From: an uncultured Calothrix sp.
GTDB taxonomy: Bacteria; Cyanobacteriota; Cyanobacteriia; Cyanobacteriales; Nostocaceae
Length of the DNA: 7,679 nt
NCBI GenBank assembly: GCA_937884685.1
Contig: CAKZYM010000709.1
Span: 1 to 7,679, forward strand
Direction of reading: 5' to 3'
A program made the translations under genes and the position numbers. Below are positions 1 to 5,420 of this stretch, one piece after another; positions within the stretch are counted from its first letter, which is position 1; every line of letters starts with the position of its first letter. Below the pieces are notes generated by a model. That model ran no database searches, had not been told where the DNA came from, and saw nothing but the letters and a program-made list of their open reading frames with translations.

Positions 1-494
1 GCTAAATCTATATCCCCTGCCAATAATTCCAAAATCGAAACTGGAGTTTCCAAAGACTCTGCTACCTGTAACCTCGCTTCTAATTCCCCTTCCCGCGATA
101 ATCTTTCCAACAACTGCAACCGATACCGCAAAGGCATATATTCATTTTTCAATCCTTGAATTAACTTGTTCACCGGAACCCATTCACTCAAAAAATCCGG
201 AGGTACGGCAGCAAATCGCATCAATTCGACTGCTATCCTATCATTTTCTCGCAACACTTCCGATACAGCTTCTCGATAATCTCCTCTTTCTTCATCCACC
301 CAATTAACTTGTAAACGAGATGCTTCCACAACTTCGGAATAATCGCTGTTAACCAAAACCTCTAAAAGACTGCGAGGAGTTTCGGAAGAAGCAGCAACAG
401 CAATTTGCGTTTCTTCCGATTCATTCAATAAGTCTTCGGGAGCATCTAAAAATCTTTGTAAATCCCCTGCACTAATCCTGTGAAGTGACTGCAT
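1..494 (-). CDS. Leucine-rich-repeat-variant / HEAT-like repeat protein (N-terminal 164 residues, runs off left edge)
   Basis: The frame is open on the minus strand from an ATG at 494-492 to the window edge, so the C-terminus is missing. The start reads MQSLHRISAGDLQRF. Two stretches match the leucine-rich-repeat-variant pattern common in cyanobacterial proteins: about residues 32-60 (core SSETPRSLLEVLVNSD) and about residues 143-164 (core SLETPVSILELLAGD). Each has the E-T-P-x-x-x-L-x-x-L core that begins a helical repeat unit. The sequence between is acidic and helical, with no visible catalytic motif. I see no signal peptide or membrane segment, so a cytoplasmic scaffold or protein-binding role is inferred. 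The start is supported by a promoter about 30 bp upstream, although the ribosome binding site is weak (GAGA about 12 bases before the ATG). Coding is clear; the partner and process are unknown. Confidence 0.8.
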   Translation of the reverse strand, partial: MQSLHRISAGDLQRFLDAPEDLLNESEETQIAVAASSETPRSLLEVLVNSDYSEVVEASRLQVNWVDEERGDYREAVSEVLRENDRIAVELMRFAAVPPDFLSEWVPVNKLIQGLKNEYMPLRYRLQLLERLSREGELEARLQVAESLETPVSILELLAGDIDL

Positions 495-1175
495 AATTTT
501 TAAGTTCTCATCTATATAGTACTAAAATACTATTAATCTATAAGTTGTCAAAAGTTTGATTCACAAGCTTATGATTCCCTGGATAAAGAGAAATGTTTTC
601 AAGGAGAGGTGATTGATAAGTAGAGGGGAATTTAATTAGTTAAAAGAGGTGAATTAGATAGAAATTTTGTATACATAATCTGTAATATTTAATTTACAAA
701 AATTTGTATTTCCGAGTAGTCGAAAAAGTTTCCTATTTATGAACGAGATTACAGTCCATTTGGGTGTAACATGAGATTTGTACACTCTGTAGCGCCGATA
801 TTATTTGATTTAAATTTTTGAGGTTAATAAGTTGATAAAAGTTGGTAGTTGACCTTGAAAACGTATTACATGCTTGAGAAGGTCTTATAAAAAAAAGTTT
901 TTTAACGAGTTAGAATATTAATTTTTGTAAAACCGGTAGTTATTAAAAATACCGTTATAAGTTCATTTTTCTATGTAGTTGACAAAATAAACGCTTGATG
1001 TGGATTGAAAAATTTTGTTTTTTATGATTCTCGGTTATTTTATTTTCGGTAATGTTTGATTGTTGATGGAAGATTATTGAGGAAAAAACTTTAGAGTATA
1101 TAGAGTATGCGGAGGAAGGAAATAGGTACAGGAGTAGTAGTTATTTATTTAAGGAAAAGGAGCTATTGATTATTA
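495..1175. other. AT-rich intergenic spacer, no supported gene
   Basis: Apart from the leftward promoter at its left edge, this 681-bp stretch holds only short frames broken by stops on both strands, poly-A/T runs, and no tRNA or rRNA that I can recognise. A TTGACA occurs at 979-984 on the plus strand but has no acceptable -10 box at normal spacing. Loosely repeated AGAGGTGA words near 604 and 645 are too short to call a repeat family. It may be relic DNA. Confidence 0.5.
524..551 (-). promoter_or_regulatory. Predicted sigma-70-type promoter for the leftward LRV-repeat gene
   Basis: On the minus strand a perfect TTGACA -35 box (551-546) is followed after 16 bases by TATTTT (529-524), a 4-of-6 match to TATAAT. 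Transcription would start near 517, giving a leader of about 23 bases before the ATG at 494. A 6-bp inverted repeat (ATAGTA at 516-521, TACTAT at 528-533) overlaps the -10 box and could be an operator, but a short AT-rich palindrome may be chance. Confidence 0.45.
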
Positions 1176-1430
1176 TTAAATTTCAATCTTATACTTTTGA
1201 TAAATTGCTTGCTGGTTAAACATTAAATTGTGTTTATTTAAAATCTTTTCAAATTCTTCTTTTGCATCTAGGTATTCATCTATTTCATCGGATTTTAAAT
1301 TTAATAATTCACTAGTCAAAGAGTCATTAAATTGAGTTCTATATTTTCCGAATATAATAATTTCTTTTTCATAGCACTCTATTGTTATTAGAACCATACT
1401 AGTACAGTGCGGCGTAAATAAAGCAACCAT
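1176..1430 (-). CDS. Small hypothetical ORF whose 5' end was rewritten by the IS630 insertion
   Basis: This is an 84-codon minus-strand frame. Its first ATG (1430-1428) lies inside the left inverted repeat of the IS, so the first ten or eleven residues are IS-derived. Before insertion the frame could have begun at the ATG at 1397-1395, three bases from the target TA. If the empty site is rebuilt, the frame extends only about 14 codons further up to a TGA in the right flank. The product from residue 12 is rich in I, E and K and ends in a lysine- and isoleucine-rich tail, without a recognised domain. No convincing ribosome binding site is visible. It may be a genuine small gene cut off from its promoter, the tail of an older gene, or a chance frame. 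I do not assign a function. Confidence 0.3.
   Translation of the reverse strand: MVALFTPHCTSMVLITIECYEKEIIIFGKYRTQFNDSLTSELLNLKSDEIDEYLDAKEEFEKILNKHNLMFNQQAIYQKYKIEI
1400..1401. repeat. TA target-site duplication, left copy
   Basis: The TA immediately outside the left inverted repeat is matched by a TA at 2726-2727 outside the right one. With the neighbouring bases both ends read CTAG, typical of IS630-family insertion. Confidence 0.8.
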
Positions 1431-1432
1431 TA
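1402..1432 (+). repeat. Left terminal inverted repeat of the IS630 element
   Basis: These 31 bases match the reverse complement of 2695-2725 at 26 positions. The outer six bases (GTACAG) and the inner CAACCATTA are identical between the ends. Confidence 0.9.
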
Positions 1433-1493
1433 TTGTGGGATACTAAAAAAGCTAGGTTAAAACAGTAAGCGGTTCAAAAAAAGGTAGAAGGGT

Positions 1494-2006
1494 GTGGCAC
1501 GATTAGCTCCAAAACCATTAAATTTAAGTGATTGCGATCGCCAAAAACTTGAACAATTGGTCAACCGACATAATGCAGCACAACAAGTAGTATTACGAGC
1601 CAAGATAATTCTAATGGCATCTGAGGGTAATAACCATCGCCAAATAGCTAGAATATTAGGTATTAGTAGAGATATGGCTCGTTTATGGCGAAATAGATGG
1701 TTAGAAACTGCTTCCCAAGAATTATCGATAACTCAAAGATTACAAGATGCAGAGCGTGGTGGGGCACCCGTAAAATTTAGTATGGAGCAAGTAATTGAGT
1801 TATTTGCCCTTGCATGTTCACCCCCCGAAGACTACGGACGACCAATAAGTCACTGGACATCAAAGGAATTGACGGACGAAATAATGAAACAAGGCATTAT
1901 TGAAAACATATCAGTTCGCCATGTTGGAAGATTATTAGAAGAAGCACAACTAAAACCCCACCAGACTCGCTACTGGTTAACCCCCCCCTGTGGACGAAGA
2001 ATTTGA
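1494..2006 (+). CDS. IS630-family transposase, N-terminal DNA-binding part (first frame)
   Basis: The frame starts at a GTG (1494-1496) preceded by the purine-rich AGAAGGG, and reads MARLAPKPLNL onward for 170 residues. Residues about 36-70 form a helix-turn-helix of the IS630/homeodomain-like type (core RQIARILGISRDMARLWR). Residues about 118-155 form a second, winged-helix-like region ending in SVRHVGRLLEEAQLKPH. Together these would bind the terminal inverted repeats. The conserved junction R-Y-W-L at 159-162 is followed by a run of eight C (1981-1988), after which the frame leaves the family pattern (CGRRI) and stops. Family sequence resumes at once in the +1 frame from 1990. This is therefore the front half of a single 400-residue transposase, not a separate protein. 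Confidence 0.9.
   Translation: MARLAPKPLNLSDCDRQKLEQLVNRHNAAQQVVLRAKIILMASEGNNHRQIARILGISRDMARLWRNRWLETASQELSITQRLQDAERGGAPVKFSMEQVIELFALACSPPEDYGRPISHWTSKELTDEIMKQGIIENISVRHVGRLLEEAQLKPHQTRYWLTPPCGRRI
1534..1541. other. HIP1 octamer (GCGATCGC)
   Basis: This palindrome is strongly over-represented in many cyanobacterial genomes. It lies in the IS transposase, so taken alone it only says the IS has a cyanobacterial history. Confidence 0.7.
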
Positions 2007-2697
2007 TGCAAAAGTAGAAGATGTTACAGGGTTATACATCAGTGCAATAGAACGTCATCTTAGCGGAGAACGTACAATATCAATTGATGAAATGACGGGT
2101 ATTCAAGCTATTGAACGTTTAGAAAAAGACTTACCAATGCGACCAGGTAAAGTAGAAAGAAAAGAGTTTGAGTACATCCGTCATGGAACTCAAACCTTGA
2201 TCGCCAATTTTGATGTTGCCACTGGTAAAATTATCAAGCCAAATTGTGGAGATTCCAGAACTGAATCAGATTTTCTCTTTAATATTCGTCAAATCATTGA
2301 AAGTGACCCAAATGTTAAAAAGTGGCATCTAATTATGGATTGCCTGAATACTCATCAATCGGAGTCATTGGTTCGTTTTGTCGCAGAAAAAGAAGGTTTA
2401 AATATTGACTTGGGTGTTAAGGGTAAAAGTGGTATCCTCAAATCAATGAAATCTCGTGCAGCTTTTTTAACTAATCCAACCCACCGAATTGTCTTTCATT
2501 ACACACCATTACATTCTTCTTGGCTCAACCAAATTGAGATTTGGTTCAGTATTTTAGTTCGCAAATTACTCAAGCGTGCCAGCTTCAAGAGTCAAGAAGA
2601 CCTAAAAACAAGAATTCTCGATTTTATTGACTACTTTAATAATACAATGGCTAGACCTTTTAAGTGGACATATAAGGGTAAAGTTTTAGCTGTTTAA
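1990..2697 (+). CDS. IS630-family transposase, C-terminal DDE catalytic part (second frame)
   Basis: This 235-codon frame overlaps the end of the first frame by 17 bases and is displaced +1 from it. It carries the DDE catalytic triad: D33 in TISIDEMTG, D117 in HLIMDCLNTHQS and E183 in SSWLNQIEIWFSIL. Spacing from D117 to E183 is longer than in mariner-like members because of an insert around residues 140-170 (LGVKGKSGILKSMKSR), which I recall as a feature of this transposase subgroup. The domain catalyses strand cleavage and transfer at TA sites. GTG is the first possible start, but no ribosome binding site precedes it, so independent translation is unlikely. A +1 slip on the C run, or one fewer C in the true sequence, would fuse it to the first frame as a normal-length transposase. 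Confidence 0.9.
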   Translation: MDEEFDAKVEDVTGLYISAIERHLSGERTISIDEMTGIQAIERLEKDLPMRPGKVERKEFEYIRHGTQTLIANFDVATGKIIKPNCGDSRTESDFLFNIRQIIESDPNVKKWHLIMDCLNTHQSESLVRFVAEKEGLNIDLGVKGKSGILKSMKSRAAFLTNPTHRIVFHYTPLHSSWLNQIEIWFSILVRKLLKRASFKSQEDLKTRILDFIDYFNNTMARPFKWTYKGKVLAV

Positions 2698-2725
2698 TGG
2701 TTGGCTTATTTCCGCCGTGCTGTAC
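2695..2725 (-). repeat. Right terminal inverted repeat of the IS630 element
   Basis: This is the partner of the repeat at 1402-1432, with five mismatches in 31. It begins at the transposase stop codon and ends in CTGTAC immediately before the duplicated TA. Confidence 0.9.
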
Positions 2726-2727
2726 TA
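2726..2727. repeat. TA target-site duplication, right copy
   Basis: This is the second copy of the duplicated TA. Removing 1402-2727 rebuilds a single-TA empty site. Confidence 0.8.
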
Positions 2728-2884
2728 GCTGCATGGTTGTTATAATCCGGCAATCGACCCCTTCAAATATTAAACACTACTACCCTTAATAAGTAATTAG
2801 CGCCGTAACAAAAGTAATTATGAACATTAAAAATTGGAATAATATTATACTTGACTATATTTGTATATATTTGTGGTGAAGTTT

Positions 2885-2890
2885 TATAAT
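2885..2890 (+). promoter_or_regulatory. Possible -10 box (TATAAT) upstream of the 2901 gene
   Basis: A perfect TATAAT lies 10 bases before the ATG at 2901. The only candidate -35 at a fitting distance is TTGTAT (2861-2866, 18-bp spacer), a poor match. Transcription would start almost at the ATG, giving a near-leaderless message. A better -35 (TTGACT, 2851-2856) has no -10 at normal spacing. The region is AT-rich, so chance is a real possibility. Confidence 0.25.
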
Positions 2891-2900
2891 ACCTGATTGG

Positions 2901-3095
2901 ATGGACATAGATGACGGTATATATTTGGAAGAAAATATTACTAATTGCTTTTTGCAATGGGAATGGCTGGTAGCTCAAAGTAAACGAAAAAATGCGTTTG
3001 ATTTTACAAAACAAGTCAGGGAATGGGAAGAACAATTTTCTTTGATTAGCTTAGACGATGATGCTGTAGTGATTTTTTTTTACCCAGTTATCTGA
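2901..3095 (+). CDS. N-terminal fragment of a frameshifted hypothetical protein
   Basis: This frame encodes 64 residues starting MDIDDGIYLEE. It is helical and rich in W, E and K (WEWLVAQSKRK, VREWEEQF) up to residue 60. It then runs into nine consecutive T (3073-3081) and ends after YPVI. Removing one T joins it in frame to FTQLSETEQKLILAEF at 3079 onward, which leads straight into the long frame listed at 3109. Both halves have the same character and the downstream frame is open right from the T run, so I read them as one gene of about 442 residues. The start is uncertain: the next upstream stop is the TGA at 2877-2879 and no Shine-Dalgarno sequence precedes the ATG. The gene begins about 175 bp past the IS end, so the IS does not interrupt it. 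Confidence 0.6.
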   Translation: MDIDDGIYLEENITNCFLQWEWLVAQSKRKNAFDFTKQVREWEEQFSLISLDDDAVVIFFYPVI

Positions 3096-3108
3096 AACAG
3101 AACAAAAG

Positions 3109-4230
3109 TTGATTTTAGCTGAGTTTACTGCTAGTAAAGAAGGGTCACTATGGAAAACAACTTTAGATAATACTTCCTCCCCTTGGCATCATATTTATAT
3201 GCATCTGATAAATCAGTTTGCACCGGAAAGATATTTGGTAAATATGAGAGCTACTATTCCACAACAGTGGCAAAACGGGCTTCCGGTGATAGAAGATTTT
3301 TTAGCTCAACAAGATTATTCCCAAAGCTTGAGTGTAATTCAAGAAACATTAAATGCATTGCTCCAATCAAGTCAAGTTGGTAACTCTTGGACACCAGAAA
3401 CTTCTTTGCTATTTACCATTGTCAGTAGGATTCATTACAGCAATCAGAATGGGGAAAACGAGAAAACCCTGCTGCATTACTACCAACAAACGGCTCGGGG
3501 ACTGGGTGAATCTGAACGAGCGAATGCTTTGGAAATCCAGAAGATTGCTTTTACACATAGTTATGATTGGTCAACTATGTTCCAAACTTTTACTGAGGTA
3601 CCTGTTTCTGAAAGTATACAACAAGCTTTGTTTCAATCTTGGCATAATTATATCATCCGTCGTACCAAACCCCGCTCTTATTATTTAGAATTCCAAGGAG
3701 CAAATGCTGTTGAGAATTGGTGGCTACACTGGCTAATTGATAGTATTGCAGATTCACGAAAGGGGAAAACTTGGTTCCAAGAAAAGATTACAAGCTGGTT
3801 AACAAATTTACCATTAGATAAAGCAGAGTTAGGCGAGGAATATAATTTACTGCGGTTGCTAACCAAGGATTTAATAGAGATAGGTAACCAACCCACAAAT
3901 CTTTATCCCAGGTTTTACCGAGTTGTTATTCAACCAGAGAAATTATCTTCTGCTGATGATAAATCACGGCAAACTTATTTGCAGCAATATGCATCTTCGG
4001 ATTTATGGGAAAGGGTTTTAACTTATTGGCGAGAGCAGTTACACCAATTTATTCCCCAACCCGAATTAGCTCAAAAATCGGATTATACCCAACACGCTCA
4101 ATGGATGACTGCGTTGAAGGAATTAAATCCAAATAACTATGAAACATTGTTGAAACAGTGGAGAATTGACCACCGAAGAAGAAGCAATTTGTGGAAAGCT
4201 ATGCGTGAAGCAGGATTGGAATTGTTCTAA
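3109..4230 (+). CDS. Hypothetical helical protein, main part of the frameshifted gene
   Basis: I do not recognise the family. The frame gives 373 residues from a TTG at 3109, but the coding sense extends back to 3079, where it meets the T run that separates it from the fragment at 2901. The start at 3109 is therefore probably not the natural one. The product is soluble-looking, with no signal peptide or membrane segment, and rich in W, Q, L and Y. It resembles a helical-repeat protein (stretches such as ENWWLHWLIDSIADS and LLKQWRIDHRRRSNLWKAM). The C-terminus is strongly basic (DHRRRSNLWKAMREAG), which could contact nucleic acid. No catalytic motif is visible. An RNase H-like gene follows on the same strand after 63 bp and may share its transcript. 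Whether the protein is made depends on the T-run shift. Confidence 0.75.
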   Translation: MILAEFTASKEGSLWKTTLDNTSSPWHHIYMHLINQFAPERYLVNMRATIPQQWQNGLPVIEDFLAQQDYSQSLSVIQETLNALLQSSQVGNSWTPETSLLFTIVSRIHYSNQNGENEKTLLHYYQQTARGLGESERANALEIQKIAFTHSYDWSTMFQTFTEVPVSESIQQALFQSWHNYIIRRTKPRSYYLEFQGANAVENWWLHWLIDSIADSRKGKTWFQEKITSWLTNLPLDKAELGEEYNLLRLLTKDLIEIGNQPTNLYPRFYRVVIQPEKLSSADDKSRQTYLQQYASSDLWERVLTYWREQLHQFIPQPELAQKSDYTQHAQWMTALKELNPNNYETLLKQWRIDHRRRSNLWKAMREAGLELF

Positions 4231-4293
4231 TTTAATAGTTTGATTACATAATTACAATTTTATAATTTGTAAATAAGCGACTAAATTAGGAAA

Positions 4294-5052
4294 ATGGCTC
4301 CACCGAAAAAAATAATTGCTTTAACTCCATTAGAGCTTAATCAATATCAAATTTGTTTATTTAGGCGAGAGGGTAAAAATAAGTGGCACATCGTCAGAAT
4401 TTTGATTGAAAATGCTCCGAAGTCTAAAGTAGAAGCTATTGAGAAAATGAAGCTTATTTCGGAGCAATTAAAAATCCCTTGGCAAAAGAAACCGTTGAAG
4501 GATGTAACCAGAAAACGACTGCATAATTCTGAAAAAAGAAAAGCTCGAAAACAAGCACAGTTGGCTGCTCGTGCTACAAAACCACCTATTCTTACTTTTG
4601 ATGGTACATCTTTAGGACGACCGGGGATTTCAGCTTCAGCCGCAGTTATTGAAATGCCCGATTTAACTTATCATACAACTACCAAATTTCTTCCTCGTGC
4701 TTTTGCAGACGATGCAGAATATGAAGGATTGATTATTGGTCTTGAGAAAGCTAAAGAATTAGGAATATCTAAACTTGAAATCAAAGGTGATAGCCAAATG
4801 GTTATTTATCAGATATCAGGAAAATATTTGATAAAACCTAACTCTAAATTTTTAGATTATCGCGAGCAAGTTTTGAATTTATTGTCTGATTTTGATGCTT
4901 ATTCCCTCTGTTGGATTCCTAGAAAACAAAATAAATTAGCAGATAAAGCAGCAGATAAATGTTTAAAGGAGAATCAGCCAACATATAGTAAAAGTTTCGC
5001 TGAAGAATATCTGGAGTCTTTAATTTACGGGGATTTGGATTATTACTTATAA
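4294..5052 (+). CDS. RNase H-fold protein (RNase HI-like) with basic N-terminal extension
   Basis: The 252-residue product carries an RNase H domain at about residues 98-225. The acidic catalytic set is visible: D103 in LTFDGTSLGRPG, E142 in DDAEYEGLI, D166 in IKGDSQMVIYQISG and D217 in NKLADKAADK. These are the positions that bind metal and cleave the RNA strand of RNA-DNA hybrids in RNase HI. The usual TNN before the glutamate motif is replaced by ADD. Residues 1-95 are a lysine/arginine-rich extension (for example EKRKARKQAQLAARATK) that I cannot match to the known hybrid-binding domain; a nucleic-acid-binding role is inferred. The ATG at 4294 is the natural start, although its AGGA (4288-4291) is unusually close. 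It lies 63 bp downstream of the hypothetical gene ending at 4230. Activity on hybrids is likely but not certain, since RNase H folds also serve other functions. Confidence 0.85.
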   Translation: MAPPKKIIALTPLELNQYQICLFRREGKNKWHIVRILIENAPKSKVEAIEKMKLISEQLKIPWQKKPLKDVTRKRLHNSEKRKARKQAQLAARATKPPILTFDGTSLGRPGISASAAVIEMPDLTYHTTTKFLPRAFADDAEYEGLIIGLEKAKELGISKLEIKGDSQMVIYQISGKYLIKPNSKFLDYREQVLNLLSDFDAYSLCWIPRKQNKLADKAADKCLKENQPTYSKSFAEEYLESLIYGDLDYYL

Positions 5053-5061
5053 AATTTGTAA

Positions 5062-5106
5062 AAAAGATTATAAATTTATAAATCCACAATCCGTAATAAA
5101 TCTTTT
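5062..5106. repeat. Inverted repeat between convergent genes, possible weak bidirectional terminator
   Basis: AAAAGATT (5062-5069) pairs with AATCTTTT (5099-5106) across a 29-base loop, in the gap between the rightward RNase H-like gene and the leftward porin remnant, overlapping the latter's stop codon. The stem is AT-rich with a long loop, so termination is only a guess from its position. Confidence 0.2.
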
Positions 5107-5390
5107 AAAAAGAAAACACCGTCCGCAAAGTCCCTGTAAAAATAGTATTTGATTGAGTATTTCCGGGGTCAGTAATAATCTGCACAATGGGTGAAACTGA
5201 TAAATTATCATTTACTTTTAAAACGACCAAAGATTCCCATCTTTTTACCAAGAGCAACTTCCAAATTTGTACCAATAACATCATACTCTTCGCTACTTTG
5301 GGTTCCCCCACTGTATTGAAAGCGAATTGCGAAATTTTTGGAAGGGTTTAGTGACTGCAATACTTGTATCCAAATAGTTAAATGCTTTTG
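5105..5390 (-). pseudogene. Remnant of a cyanobacterial OprB/iron-uptake-type outer-membrane porin (C-terminal pieces)
   Basis: Two pieces in different minus-strand frames match the C-terminal half of SLH/OprB-type porins. The upstream piece (about 5390-5229) reads KHLTIWIQVLQSLNPSKNFA, then contains EYDVIGTNLEVALGKKMG and IFGRF, and hits a stop. The second piece (about 5235-5105) reads VNDNLSVSPIVQIITDPG and ends NTIFTGTLRTVFSF with the terminal phenylalanine typical of an outer-membrane beta barrel. From memory of the family, roughly 100 residues that normally separate IFGRF from the final strands are missing, and the join also shifts the frame. The signal peptide, SLH domain and most of the barrel are absent, since the remnant begins only about 30 bp after the ATPase stop codon. 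It cannot make a working porin. Confidence 0.8.
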
Positions 5391-5420
5391 ATTACAGCAG
5401 ATTGTGAAAGTTACCAGATA

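Larger units (their letters stand above)
1402..2725 (+). mobile_element. Complete IS630-family insertion sequence (1324 bp), transposase frameshifted
   Basis: The element is bounded by imperfect 31-bp terminal inverted repeats starting GTACAG and ending CTGTAC, flanked on both sides by TA in a CTAG context (1399-1402 and 2725-2728). Insertion at TA with duplication of the dinucleotide is the hallmark of the IS630/Tc1-mariner superfamily. The interior encodes a plus-strand transposase in two overlapping frames that together hold two N-terminal helix-turn-helix regions and a C-terminal DDE domain. The stop codon of the second frame (2695-2697) lies inside the right inverted repeat. Intact ends and uninterrupted frames apart from one homopolymer shift suggest a fairly recent arrival. 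If the frameshift is real and not bypassed, the element could still be moved by a related transposase acting on its ends. Confidence 0.92.

Noticed and set aside
696..707. Short palindrome ACAAA-AA-TTTGT in the spacer
   Set aside because: Five-base AT-rich arms are expected by chance and no promoter is associated.
600..1140. Searched for CRISPR repeats, tandem heptamer repeats, tRNA or a riboswitch in the spacer
   Set aside because: Only loose word repeats (AGAGGTGA near 604 and 645; TAGAGTAT near 1093-1109) were seen, with no regular spacing or conserved fold.
1176..1430. Reading the small ORF, joined across the empty IS site (RLPDYNNHAASMVLITI), as a REP-associated tyrosine transposase N-terminus
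   Set aside because: The resemblance to the RLPxYDY...YFVTICT start is loose. The catalytic HxH motif is absent and the rest of the frame does not follow the family.
2763..3035. A 90-codon minus-strand frame rich in F, I and Y
   Set aside because: It overlaps the plus-strand gene at 2901 antisense, has a composition expected of the reverse of AT-rich coding DNA, and shows no recognisable motif.
3183..3896. Short frames at 3183-3383 and 3353-3688 (plus) and 3681-3896 (minus)
   Set aside because: All lie within the 3109-4230 coding region in other frames and have no coherent domain signal.
4252..4272. Possible hairpin TTACAA...TTGTAA between the hypothetical gene and the RNase H-like gene
   Set aside because: It is a 6-bp AT-only-plus-one stem with a 9-base loop and no T tract; too weak to call a terminator in such AT-rich sequence.
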